This document shows positions 24,957-33,765 of a DNA stretch of 64,000 nt, one piece after another (within the stretch, counting starts at the first letter, position 1; each line of letters starts with the position of its first letter). The notes below the pieces were generated by a model. It was not told where the DNA came from and made no database searches. It saw only the letters and a list, made by a program, of their open reading frames with translations. Source of the DNA: Citricoccus sp. K5 (lineage in GTDB: Bacteria; Actinomycetota; Actinomycetes; Actinomycetales; Micrococcaceae); contig NZ_LR732817.1 in assembly GCF_902506195.1 (NCBI RefSeq), positions 1,954,985 to 2,018,984 on the forward strand, written 5' to 3'. Both the position numbers and the translations under genes were made by a program.

Positions 24957-26972
24957 GTGAGACACCACCAGTCCTCACGTTATGGCCGCTACGACGGCGG
25001 CCCCGATCCACTCGCACCACCGATCGACCTCTCCGAGGCACTCGACGCCGTGGCGGACGACGTCATGGCCGGATACTCCCCCGCGCAGGCCCTGCGCGAG
25101 TTCCTGCGCCGCGGCGGACGGACGATGGCCGGTCTGGACGAACTCGCCGGCCGCGTCCAGCAGAAGCGCCGGGACCTGCTCAGCCGGCACGGCCTGGACG
25201 GCACCCTCCAGGAGGCGAAGAAACTGCTGGACGAGGCCGTCCTCGAGGAACGCAAACAATTGGCCCGTGACATCCGGATGGACGACACCGACCGGGCCTT
25301 CCGGGAGATGCAGCTGCAGAATCTCCCTGCTTCCACGGCCGCCGCCGTCACCGAACTGGCCGATTATGACTGGAAATCGGACACCGCGCGCCGCACCTTC
25401 GAGGAGATCAAGGACCTGCTCGGCCGCGAGCTGCTCGACCAGCGGTTTGCCGGCATGAAGAGCGCGCTCGAGAACGCCACTGAGCAGGATCGGACGGCCA
25501 TCGCCGCCATGCTCCGGGACCTCAACGATCTGCTGGACAAACATGCCCGCGGCGAGGACACCCCTGAGGACTTCCAGAACTTCATGGCCCAGCACGGTGA
25601 CCAGTTCCCCGAGGACCCGAACGACATCGACGAACTGATCGATACCCTCGCCGAGCGCTCCGCCGCGGCCCAGCGCATGCTTCGATCCATGTCCCCGGAA
25701 CAGCGTGAAGAACTAATGGCCCTGTCCGCACAGGCCTTCGGCTCAGCGGACCTCCTGGACCAGCTGAACCGTCTCGACGCCAACCTCCAAGGCCTGCGCC
25801 CCGGCGAGGACTGGACCGGTGCCGAACAGTTCGACGGCGACCAGGGACTCGGCCTCGGAGACGGCACCGGGGTCTTCCAAGACCTGGCCGAACTCGATCA
25901 GCTCAGCGACCAGCTCGCTCAGTCCGTTCCCGGTTCCACCCTGTCAGACGTGGACGTGGACCGGCTGGCCCGCCAGCTCGGGGACGAGGCCGCCGCCGAC
26001 GCCAGGACTCTCGAACGACTCGAGAAGGCCCTCAGGGACAGCGGCCTGCTGCGACGCGGCACCGACGGGGACTTGAAGCTCTCTCCGAAGGCCGTGCGCA
26101 AGCTCGGCACATCCCTGCTCAAGGATGCCGCCGGCCGCCTCTCCGGCCGGCAGGGCCAGCGCGATACCCGGTTGGCCGGGGCTGCCGGCGAACTCACCGG
26201 ATCGAGCCGAGCGTGGCAGTACGGGGATGTCGAGCCCTGGGACGTCACGCAGACCATCACGAACGCGATCAGTCGCACGGTCGCCGAGGGCAGGAATCCC
26301 CGGACCGGCCTGCGGATCGAGGTGGCCGACGTCGAGGTCCAGGAGACAGAGGCCCGCACCCAGGCGGCCGTGGCGCTCCTGGTGGACACCTCGTTCTCGA
26401 TGGCCGCCGAGGGGCGCTGGGTGCCCATGAAGCGCACCGCCCTGGCCCTCCACCACCTCGTCGCGACCCGGTTCCGCGGCGACCAGCTGCAACTCGTGCA
26501 GTTCGGCCGCTACGCCCAGCGAGTGGACATCGACGAGCTCACCGCCCTGCCGCCCATGCGCGAACAGGGCACCAATCTGCACCACGGGCTGATGCTCGCC
26601 ACCCGATTCTTCCGCCAGCACCCCACGATGCAGCCGGTGCTGCTCATCGTCACCGACGGCGAACCGACCGCGCATCTCCTGCACCACGGCGACGCCGGCC
26701 CCGAGGCGTGGTTCTCCTACCCGCCCGACCGCGAAACGTTGCGCGCCACCATCGCCGAACTCGACCGCGTCGGCCGGCTCGGTGCGGAGACCACCTTCTT
26801 CCGGCTGGGATTCGACCCGGGATTGGTGGAATTCCTCGCCGCCATGGCCCGCCGGGTGGACGGCCGCGTGGTGGCACCGGATGCGGAGGACCTGGGCGCC
26901 GCCGTCGTGGGCGAGTTCCTCCGCTCGCGCTCGCACCCATCGGACCGACCGGGTCCGGACTGGACTGACTGA
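24957..26972 (+). CDS. VWA domain protein, partner of the AAA ATPase
   Basis: 671 residues from GTG 24957 with GGAAGGAG upstream. The first about 450 residues are helical and charged (repeated EQ/DD-rich helices); the C-terminal third is a von Willebrand A domain with the MIDAS motif LLVDTSFSMAAEGRW (DxSxS), the conserved Thr in REQGTNLHHG and the Asp in LIVTDGEPTA. It should form a chelatase-like complex with the ATPase encoded at 20835, as in ViaA-RavA. The C-terminus binds metal via MIDAS. The 14-bp repeat after it overlaps the stop codon. Confidence 0.88.
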   Translation: MRHHQSSRYGRYDGGPDPLAPPIDLSEALDAVADDVMAGYSPAQALREFLRRGGRTMAGLDELAGRVQQKRRDLLSRHGLDGTLQEAKKLLDEAVLEERKQLARDIRMDDTDRAFREMQLQNLPASTAAAVTELADYDWKSDTARRTFEEIKDLLGRELLDQRFAGMKSALENATEQDRTAIAAMLRDLNDLLDKHARGEDTPEDFQNFMAQHGDQFPEDPNDIDELIDTLAERSAAAQRMLRSMSPEQREELMALSAQAFGSADLLDQLNRLDANLQGLRPGEDWTGAEQFDGDQGLGLGDGTGVFQDLAELDQLSDQLAQSVPGSTLSDVDVDRLARQLGDEAAADARTLERLEKALRDSGLLRRGTDGDLKLSPKAVRKLGTSLLKDAAGRLSGRQGQRDTRLAGAAGELTGSSRAWQYGDVEPWDVTQTITNAISRTVAEGRNPRTGLRIEVADVEVQETEARTQAAVALLVDTSFSMAAEGRWVPMKRTALALHHLVATRFRGDQLQLVQFGRYAQRVDIDELTALPPMREQGTNLHHGLMLATRFFRQHPTMQPVLLIVTDGEPTAHLLHHGDAGPEAWFSYPPDRETLRATIAELDRVGRLGAETTFFRLGFDPGLVEFLAAMARRVDGRVVAPDAEDLGAAVVGEFLRSRSHPSDRPGPDWTD

Positions 26973-27000
26973 AACTGACTGACTGAAACGGACTGACTGG
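26963..27000. repeat. 14-bp tandem repeat x2.7 over the VWA stop codon
   Basis: Units gactgactgaaac(t/g) at 26963, 26977 and a partial one at 26991. The TGA stop of the VWA gene is inside the first unit. Confidence 0.8.
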
Positions 27001-27077
27001 GGCCGGCTCCCGAGCGTCCGCCCGTGTCCGGGGGCACCTGGAGACATCTGGGGGCCCGGGTCGGGTTGAATGGGTGG

Positions 27078-28919
27078 ATGCACATCGTCCTGGGCCCGGC
27101 GCCTGATCAGGCACCCGGCTCCAGTTCCGGGCATTCCGGGCATTCCGGGCATTGGCTACCCGTGCTGGTCGACGACGGCCGGCTCGAGCCCCTTCCCCCG
27201 GTCACCACCGCCGCGCTGCCCGATCTGGTGCGCACTCTGCCCGCACGGCTCGGCCTGAACCCGGAGACTGTTCGCTGGGTGTTCGCTTCCGTGACGAGGG
27301 ACTACCGGCCGCTGCTCGAGGCCGGCGTGGAGATCGGCCGGTGCTGGGACCTGGGTCTGTGCCAGCGCATCCTGACGACCGCAGTCTCCAACACCTCCAC
27401 CGGTCCCGCCGGCACCACCACCGGTTCCTCCAACTCGTCCACGTCTCCCGGGACCCCCTACTCCCCCACCGTTTCCATCCCGGTGCTGGAACCCGAGCCG
27501 TGGGCAGCAGAGTCAACACCAGCCGCACGGGCGGATCAGGGAACGTTTTTCGATCTGCCCTCAACCAACCGCAGAGGGCAGGACACGCCCGCTGCACCTG
27601 ATCTGGCTCGCGAACTGGTGGCCCAGCTGGACGCGGTGGCGGCATCTCGACACCGTCACCGGCTCAAGCTGCTGTTGGCCGCCGAGTCCCAGGGTGCCCT
27701 CATCGCGGCGGAGATCCTGCACGAGGGCCTGCCCTGGCGCCGGGACCTCCACGAGCGGATGCTCGCCGAGGTACTGGGCCCGCGTCCGGCGGAGGGACAG
27801 CGCCCCCGACTCCTGCAGGAGCTCGCTGAGGACATCGCCGTCACCCTCGGAGTGCCCGGACTCAATCCGGATTCACCCCAGGACCTGTTGCGCGGGCTCA
27901 ATCTCGCCGGCATCCGCGTGTCCTCCACCCGGGCCTGGGACCTGAAGGGCTGGGCAGCCGAAGGCGGCGCCGACTCGCAGCGGCGGTCCGGGTTGATCTC
28001 CGGCGTGCTGGAGTACAAGCGTCTGTACCGGCTGTGGACGGCCAACGGGTGGCATTGGCTGGACGAGTGGGTGCGGGACGGCCGCTTTCATCCGGCCTAC
28101 TCCGTGGGCGGGGTGGTGACGGGCCGGTGGGCAGCCCACGGCGGTGGCGCCATGCAGATCCCGGCAGTGGTCCGGGACGCTGTCCGAGCCGACCCGGGTC
28201 ATCTGCTCACGGTGGCCGACGCGTCCCAGGTGGAGCCGCGCATCCTGGCAGCGATGTCCGAGGACCGAGCCCTGGCCGAGGCCGGCTCCGGTCATGACCT
28301 CTACCTGGCCGTCGCCGAGCAGGGCCGGCGCGCCGGCTCCGAACTCGGCGAGCGATCCCGGGCGAAGGTGGCACTCCTGGGTGCCATGTATGGCGCGACG
28401 ACGGGTGATTCAGCGGCGCTGATGCCCCACCTGCGCCGGTTGTTCCCCGAAGCCATCGCCCTGCTGGAGCGCGCGGCGCGGCGCGGTGAGGAGGGCGGAC
28501 AGGTCTCCACCTGGCTGGGGCGGACCTCCCCGCCGTCCGCGCCGGAATGGCTGGCGGCCACCGCAAACGTGTCCACGGCCGAGGCGGAGGCGCGGGCCAG
28601 GACGGCGCGCCGGTCGGCCGGCCGGTTCACCCGCAACTTCGTCATCCAGGGCACGGCGGCAGAATGGGCCCTGTGTTGGATGGGTGAGATCCGCCGGCGA
28701 TTGCGGGTAGGCCGCGATGACGGGCTCCCGATGCGGACTCGCCTGGTGTTCTTCGTCCACGACGAGGTGGTCCTGCACGGCCCCGCCGAGGAGGCGCCGG
28801 CCGTGCATCAGATCGTCACGGAGGCGGCGCAGGCCGCCGGGAGGCTGCTGTTCGGGGCGGCCCCGGTGGAGTTCCCGCTCTCGATCTCCGCTGCCGAGTC
28901 CTACGCCGCGGCCCACTGA
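27078..28919 (+). CDS. Bifunctional 3'-5' exonuclease/DNA polymerase (family A)
   Basis: 613 residues from ATG 27078. The C-terminal palm carries the family A motifs: A, LLTVADASQVEPRILAAMSED; B, SELGERSRAKVALLGAMYGATTGDS; C, FVHDEVVLHGP (HDE). The N-terminal half has an exonuclease-like domain with a degenerate appearance and a proline/serine-rich linker (about 110-160). Related standalone proteins occur in many Actinobacteria beside DNA polymerase I; the role is presumed DNA repair. A 9-bp repeat near the start encodes SGH three times. Confidence 0.88.
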   Translation: MHIVLGPAPDQAPGSSSGHSGHSGHWLPVLVDDGRLEPLPPVTTAALPDLVRTLPARLGLNPETVRWVFASVTRDYRPLLEAGVEIGRCWDLGLCQRILTTAVSNTSTGPAGTTTGSSNSSTSPGTPYSPTVSIPVLEPEPWAAESTPAARADQGTFFDLPSTNRRGQDTPAAPDLARELVAQLDAVAASRHRHRLKLLLAAESQGALIAAEILHEGLPWRRDLHERMLAEVLGPRPAEGQRPRLLQELAEDIAVTLGVPGLNPDSPQDLLRGLNLAGIRVSSTRAWDLKGWAAEGGADSQRRSGLISGVLEYKRLYRLWTANGWHWLDEWVRDGRFHPAYSVGGVVTGRWAAHGGGAMQIPAVVRDAVRADPGHLLTVADASQVEPRILAAMSEDRALAEAGSGHDLYLAVAEQGRRAGSELGERSRAKVALLGAMYGATTGDSAALMPHLRRLFPEAIALLERAARRGEEGGQVSTWLGRTSPPSAPEWLAATANVSTAEAEARARTARRSAGRFTRNFVIQGTAAEWALCWMGEIRRRLRVGRDDGLPMRTRLVFFVHDEVVLHGPAEEAPAVHQIVTEAAQAAGRLLFGAAPVEFPLSISAAESYAAAH

Positions 28920-28926
28920 CGCGGCC

Positions 28927-28980
28927 GATGTGCCCGGCGCGCCCGACGTGCCCGGCGCGCCCGATGTGGCCGACGTGCCC
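28927..28980. repeat. 18-bp tandem repeat x3 between polymerase and acyl-CoA dehydrogenase genes
   Basis: Units ga(t/c)gtgcccggcgcgccc at 28927 and 28945, with a third diverged copy at 28963. It fills most of the convergent gap. Confidence 0.85.
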
Positions 28981-29036
28981 AACGTTCCCCCAGCACGAGA
29001 ACCCCCACATCCGAATCTCAGAACTTGACCCTCGGT

Positions 29037-30182
29037 TCAGAGCCCGAGATCGCGCCCGATGAGCTCCTTCATGATCTCGTTGGAGCCGGCCCAGATCTTG
29101 TTGACGCGGGCATCCTTCCAGGCACGGGCCACCCGGTACTCGTTCATGTAGCCGTAGCCGCCGTACAACTGGACGCAGTGGTCGATGACCTCGTTCTGCA
29201 CGTCCGAGGCCCAGTACTTGGCCTTGGCCGCATCCACGGCGGAGAGCTCGCCGGCGGTGTGGGCCATGATGGCGTCGTCGAGGAAGGCCTGGGTGACCTC
29301 GACCTTGGTCACGAGCTCGGCCAACAGGAACTTGTTGTGCTGGAAGGCACCGATCGACTGCCCGAAGGCCTTGCGCTCCTTGGCGTAGCCGATGGTCTCG
29401 TCCAAGATCTGACGGGCGTGGGCGAGCCCGTAGACAGCGGCGCCCAAGCGCTCCTGCGGCAGGTTCCTCATCATCTGGATGAAACCGGTGTCCACCTGGC
29501 CGATGATGTTCTCGGCCGGGACACGGACATCCGTGAAGAACAGTTCGGCGGTGTCCGATTCGGGCTGGCCGACCTTGTCCAGCTTGCGGCCCCGCTCGAA
29601 GCCCGCCATCCCGGTCTCCACACCGAACAGGGTGATGCCCTTGGCCTTCTTCTCCGGACTGGTGCGGGCGGCCACCACCACCAGGTCGGCGGAGTAGCCG
29701 TTGGTGATGAAGGTCTTGGACCCGTTGACGACCCACTCGTCGCCGTCGCGCACCGCGGTGGTCTTGAGGTTGGCCAGGTCGGAGCCGCCGGACGGCTCCG
29801 TCATGGCGATGGCGGTGACGATGGAGCCCTCCGCCACACCGGGCAGCCACCGGGCGTGCTGCTCGGGGGTGCCGAGATCCACGATGTAGGGCGGCACGAT
29901 GTCCGCGTCGATGCCCACACAGGAGGAGATGGCGAAGCTGGCCTTGGCCAGTTCCTCGAAGACCACGGCGTTGAAGCGGTAGTCCTGCGGATATCCGCCG
30001 CCGAACTCCTCCGGGACCTCCAGTCCGAGCAGGCCCTGCTGGCCGGCCTGCAGCCAGAACTCCCGCGGCAGGCCCTTGGCCTCGGCCCAGGCCTCGATGT
30101 TCGGGGTGACCTGGCGGCTGACGAACTCGCCTACGGCATCGCGGAAGTCTTCATGTTCGGTCTCGAATATGCGGCGGCGCAC
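29037..30182 (-). CDS. Acyl-CoA dehydrogenase, long-chain/isovaleryl type
   Basis: 381 residues from GTG 30182, with GGGAGG upstream. FAD-dependent desaturase of acyl-CoAs. Typical segments: AIAMTEPSGGSDL, WVVNGSKTFITNG, QLYGGYGYMNEY and the C-terminal IWAGSNEIMKELIGRDL. The residue that would be the catalytic Glu in MCAD is Ala here (WAGS), while Glu is present in the QERLGAA helix, the position used as base in LCAD and isovaleryl-CoA dehydrogenase. The real substrate is not known. A palindrome lies just upstream. Confidence 0.9.
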   Translation of the reverse strand: MRRRIFETEHEDFRDAVGEFVSRQVTPNIEAWAEAKGLPREFWLQAGQQGLLGLEVPEEFGGGYPQDYRFNAVVFEELAKASFAISSCVGIDADIVPPYIVDLGTPEQHARWLPGVAEGSIVTAIAMTEPSGGSDLANLKTTAVRDGDEWVVNGSKTFITNGYSADLVVVAARTSPEKKAKGITLFGVETGMAGFERGRKLDKVGQPESDTAELFFTDVRVPAENIIGQVDTGFIQMMRNLPQERLGAAVYGLAHARQILDETIGYAKERKAFGQSIGAFQHNKFLLAELVTKVEVTQAFLDDAIMAHTAGELSAVDAAKAKYWASDVQNEVIDHCVQLYGGYGYMNEYRVARAWKDARVNKIWAGSNEIMKELIGRDLGL

Positions 30183-30227
30183 GGTGATCCTCCCGGAGCG
30201 GTGGTGACTGGGTGTGACACCAAGATA

Positions 30228-30241
30228 CTACTCATGAGTAG
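30228..30241. promoter_or_regulatory. Perfect 14-bp palindrome upstream of the acyl-CoA dehydrogenase gene
   Basis: ctactcatgagtag, 46 bp before the GTG start. A typical size and position for a TetR-family operator controlling fatty-acid degradation; no regulator gene is adjacent. Confidence 0.55.
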
Positions 30242-30272
30242 CTTAGGTTTCGACCCCTGGTCCACCGTTGGA

Positions 30273-32627
30273 CTACGGCGCCGCGGGCGAACCGGAACCC
30301 GACGGCGTCGGGCTCGGCGATCCGGGCTCCGAGGGAACCTGACCCGGGGATCCGGACTCGGAGCGCGTCGGTTCGGAAGCCGTCCCGCTGGGTGCCGGCC
30401 CCGAGGGTGAGTCCGCATCGGGGTTGTCCGGAGTCCCATCAGCGGCATCGCCGGGCCGCTCAGGTTCGTTGCCCGGTTCGGTGCCGTCTCCGCCCATCTG
30501 GTAGCGGTCACGGGATCCCGGGTTCTGGATCGGTGAGTCCTGGGCCGCCCGGAACTCCTCCGCCGGGAACTGCTCCGCCGTCTGGCCCATGTAGTCGAAC
30601 CACTGGGGTGCCGCGAGCGTGCTGCCCCAGAAGTCCTCGTGGCGCTGCCCGTTGACGGGAACGTCGGCCAGAGACTTCAGGTCCTGGTAGCGCCCCACCC
30701 AGCTGGCCGTGGACAGCCCGGAGGTGTACCCGATGTACCAGGTGGAGGACTGTGCGTTGTTGGTGCCGGTCTTGCCGCCCATCGGCGCCCGCTCGACGGT
30801 CTCGGTCTGGCCGGTCTCGTCCGCGGTGCGCTGGGCGATGTTGGTGAGCGTCTCGTTCAGCTGGGCGACCACCTCGGGTTCGAGCGCCTGGTCGCATTCC
30901 GGGGCGCCGACGTCGTACTCCTTGCCGTTGGTGTCCTTGACGGAGACCAGGGAGCGCGGGGCACAGTACTGACCGTCATTTGCGAAGGCCGCGTAGGCCG
31001 CAGCCTGGGTCATGGGGGCGAACTCCTCGGCACCGAGGATGAACGAGGGGTTGGCGGGATTCAGGGGCTGGCCGTCGTCCGCGCGGTGCACGCCGAGGCG
31101 CGTGGTCAGGTCCGTGATGTCACACAGGTCCAGTTCCTCGGCCATGTTGACCATGACGGTGTTGGTGGACCAGTAGAGACCGAAGTCGGCGGTCATCTCC
31201 CGCTTCATGTTGTCGATGACGTTGTTGACCTTCCAGCCGCCTTCGTCGGGGATGGAGATCGAGCCGCCCTCCTGGCAGGACGCCTTGAACTCGGACCCCT
31301 GCGGCCAGTGGTCCTGGGAGGCGTCCACGATGTCATACATGGACCGGCCGCTCTCGAGCCAGGCCGCCGCCACATAGGGTTTGAGCGAGGAGCCACCCTG
31401 GAAGCCGTTGCCACCACCCTGGGCCGCGTCCACGTTGAAGTTCAGGACGGTGTTGCCGGCGTCCTCGCTCTCCTCCGGCGAGTAGTTGGTGTTCTGTGCC
31501 ATCGCCTTGATGTTGCCGGTCCCCGGCTCCACCGTCACGAGGGAGGCGCCCGCACCCGAGGCGTCCCCGGCGGGGGCGGTCTTCTCCACGGACTGCTGGG
31601 CCTGGTCCTGCAGGCCGGAGTCCAGCGTGGTGGTGATCTCCAGGCCGCCGCGGTTCAGCAGCTGCTCGCGGGACTCGACGTCCGGTCCGAAGGCCTCGCT
31701 TGCGAGGATCTCGCGGTGCACGTAGTCGCAGAAGTAGGGGGCCTGGGACGCAGAGATGCAGCCCGTGGCCTCCTGGTGGATGTCCAGGCCGAGCTCCGCG
31801 TTGGTGGCCTCCTCGTGTTCCTGCTCGGTGATCTTCCCCTGGGACAGCATGGAGTTCAGCACGATGTTGCGCCGCTCCACCGATGCCTCGGGGTTCGTCT
31901 CCGGGTTGTAGCCGTTCGGGGACTTCACCACTCCGGCGAGGGTGGCCGCCTGGGCGATGTCCAGCTCTGCGGCGGGAATGCCCCAGTAGTACTGCGCGGC
32001 CGCCTCCACGCCGTACGTGCGGCCGCCGAACAGCACGATGTTGAGATATCCCTCGAGGATGTCCTCCTTGGACATCTCCTGCTCCACCGAGACCGCCAGC
32101 TTCATCTCCTTGAGCTTGTCCGCATACGTCTTCGTGCCGGAGATCGTCAGCCGTTCCTCCCCCCGGAGCATGTCCGCATTGATGAGCATGTTGTTGACGT
32201 ATTGCTGCGTGATGGTGGAGGCACCCTGCTGGGACCCCGAGGAGGCATTGGTGACCAGTGCGCGGCCGATGCCCTGCGGGTCCACGCCACCGTGCTCGTA
32301 GAAGCGCTCGTCCTCGATCGCGATGATCGCGTCCTGCATGTCCTGGCTGATCTGGTCCAGTTCGACCGGCTGGCGGTTCTCCGCATAGAACGTGGCCAGC
32401 TCCGTGCCGTCCTCCGCGAGGATGCGGGAGGGCACGCTGACGGGCTCCTCCCGCAGCTCCGCGGGGAACTGCTCGATCATGTCCGAACCCGTGGACGCCG
32501 TGGCCCCGCCGGTGACGGCCAGCGGCAGGAACAGCCCCGCCACGAGGAGTCCGGCGAGCGCGCTCACTCCGAAGAACGAGAGGATCTTGCCGAGCGTGGT
32601 GGACGTGGCTCTGCGGACAAAACTCAT
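30273..32627 (-). CDS. Class A penicillin-binding protein
   Basis: 784 residues from ATG 32627 (an in-frame GTG at 32636 is also possible). A short cytoplasmic tail and one membrane helix (about 15-45) precede the glycosyltransferase domain (about 70-260, with IAIEDERFYEHGGVDPQGIGRAL, STITQQYVNN and GYLNIVLFGGRTYGVEAAAQYY). The transpeptidase domain has SSLK as SxxK, STN as SxN and KTGT in MGGKTGTNNA. It polymerises and crosslinks peptidoglycan. The C-terminus is a Pro/Ser/Gly-rich tail of about 90 residues. No PASTA domain is seen. Confidence 0.93.
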   Translation of the reverse strand: MSFVRRATSTTLGKILSFFGVSALAGLLVAGLFLPLAVTGGATASTGSDMIEQFPAELREEPVSVPSRILAEDGTELATFYAENRQPVELDQISQDMQDAIIAIEDERFYEHGGVDPQGIGRALVTNASSGSQQGASTITQQYVNNMLINADMLRGEERLTISGTKTYADKLKEMKLAVSVEQEMSKEDILEGYLNIVLFGGRTYGVEAAAQYYWGIPAAELDIAQAATLAGVVKSPNGYNPETNPEASVERRNIVLNSMLSQGKITEQEHEEATNAELGLDIHQEATGCISASQAPYFCDYVHREILASEAFGPDVESREQLLNRGGLEITTTLDSGLQDQAQQSVEKTAPAGDASGAGASLVTVEPGTGNIKAMAQNTNYSPEESEDAGNTVLNFNVDAAQGGGNGFQGGSSLKPYVAAAWLESGRSMYDIVDASQDHWPQGSEFKASCQEGGSISIPDEGGWKVNNVIDNMKREMTADFGLYWSTNTVMVNMAEELDLCDITDLTTRLGVHRADDGQPLNPANPSFILGAEEFAPMTQAAAYAAFANDGQYCAPRSLVSVKDTNGKEYDVGAPECDQALEPEVVAQLNETLTNIAQRTADETGQTETVERAPMGGKTGTNNAQSSTWYIGYTSGLSTASWVGRYQDLKSLADVPVNGQRHEDFWGSTLAAPQWFDYMGQTAEQFPAEEFRAAQDSPIQNPGSRDRYQMGGDGTEPGNEPERPGDAADGTPDNPDADSPSGPAPSGTASEPTRSESGSPGQVPSEPGSPSPTPSGSGSPAAP

Positions 32628-32741
32628 TTGAGTCACGTTGTCAGGGTTTTCTGAACGAAACCTTGGCGCCCGGCGAGCGGTCCGGGTATCAGAGCGCGCG
32701 CCGCGACAGTTCGGTGTCAGTCCGCGTGCCGGATGTACTTC

Positions 32742-33386
32742 TCAGCGGTGCCGGCGGCACCGTGCCTGGTACTGCTCCGCCCCGCCCACGTGCTCGGCAG
32801 CGGCCACCAGGGAGTTCCCGACGCCGGCGCCCGCACCTTCCCCAGTGACCGGCACCGCGGTCTCGGTGCCGTCGACGCGCCGGTGGAAGGCCGCATCGGC
32901 CCCGCACACGGCGCAGACGGCCAGCAGCTTGGTGACCGACTCGGCGGAGGCCATGAGCGCGGGCAGAGGCTCGAATGGCTGGTCATCGAAGGTCAGGCAC
33001 AGCCCGGACACCACCACGGTGACGCCCCGGTCCGCCAGATCGATCGCCACTGGCACCAGGTCCGCTCCGAAGAACTGGGCCTCGTCGATGGCCAGGAGAT
33101 CGAGGGTGCCGCCGCCCGTGCCGTCATTGCGGTCAGGGCCGTCGGCTCCGTCCACCAATCTCCACAGATCCGCCGAGCCGTTCACGGATCGGGCCGGGAT
33201 CCGGCCGCCTGCGTGCGATGACACCGTGCTCGCACCGCGCCGGTCGTCCAGGGCGTGGTTGACGACCAGCACCCGGAGCCCGGCGATCGTGGCCCGCCGG
33301 ACCCGGCGCATGAGCTCCTCGGTCTTGCCGGCAAACATCGGACCGGTGATGACCTCGATACGTCCGCGGTCGGGGTCGTGGTTCAT
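32742..33386 (-). CDS. tdk: Thymidine kinase (type II)
   Basis: 214 residues from ATG 33386, with GGAAGGA upstream. It phosphorylates thymidine in pyrimidine salvage. P-loop GPMFAGKTEELMRRV, metal site in LLAIDEAQFF, zinc-binding cysteines CAVCG and the C-terminal YQARCRRH. The linker before DEAQ is longer and more acidic than in many family members. A ribosome binding site and a short heptamer array lie upstream. Confidence 0.92.
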   Translation of the reverse strand: MNHDPDRGRIEVITGPMFAGKTEELMRRVRRATIAGLRVLVVNHALDDRRGASTVSSHAGGRIPARSVNGSADLWRLVDGADGPDRNDGTGGGTLDLLAIDEAQFFGADLVPVAIDLADRGVTVVVSGLCLTFDDQPFEPLPALMASAESVTKLLAVCAVCGADAAFHRRVDGTETAVPVTGEGAGAGVGNSLVAAAEHVGGAEQYQARCRRHR

Positions 33387-33411
33387 GCTGTTCCTTCCGC
33401 CATCTCGCCAG

Positions 33412-33467
33412 CCACCGTCCACCGTCCACCGTCCACCGTCCAGCGTCCAGCGTCCAGCGTCCAGCGG
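33412..33467. repeat. 7-bp tandem repeat x8 upstream of tdk
   Basis: Four copies of ccaccgt followed by four of ccagcgt (last ccagcgg), 26 bp upstream of the tdk start in its leader. Confidence 0.9.
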
Positions 33468-33765
33468 ACATCCTGTCGGTCACGTCGGTGTGCCGGACAA
33501 TGGCCAGTGATCCAGGAATTCTTTCACGATGCCGATGCGCGGGCCGTTGCTGTCGTCCGGTAGCCGGATCTCCATGGACCCATGATGGCACCGGGACTGC
33601 AGGCCCGGCGAGGCCGCAGGGGGACAGGGCGGAGCAATAGAGCAGAGGAATAGAGCGGAGGAAGGGAGAGAGAAACGTGGAACCCGGGCACCGACGTCGT
33701 TCTATGGTTGACTTTTCTGAGGTTTCACTGCAATTCATCGGGTTCAACACGAGAGGGGACGGCCC
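33468..33765. other. Gene-poor gap between tdk and gntR
   Basis: No recognised gene. A 31-codon open frame on the minus strand (33480-33575) has no ribosome binding site. The right part holds a putative promoter of the GntR gene at 33708-33736. Confidence 0.6.
33708..33736 (+). promoter_or_regulatory. Putative promoter of the GntR gene
   Basis: -35 TTGACT at 33708-33713 and a weak -10 (caattc) at 33731-33736, spacer 17 bp. The structural operon has an equivalent arrangement (TTGACT, 17 bp, caatct). Confidence 0.45.

Noticed and set aside
33412-33467. CRISPR-like array
   Set aside because: Seven-bp units without spacers; a simple tandem repeat.
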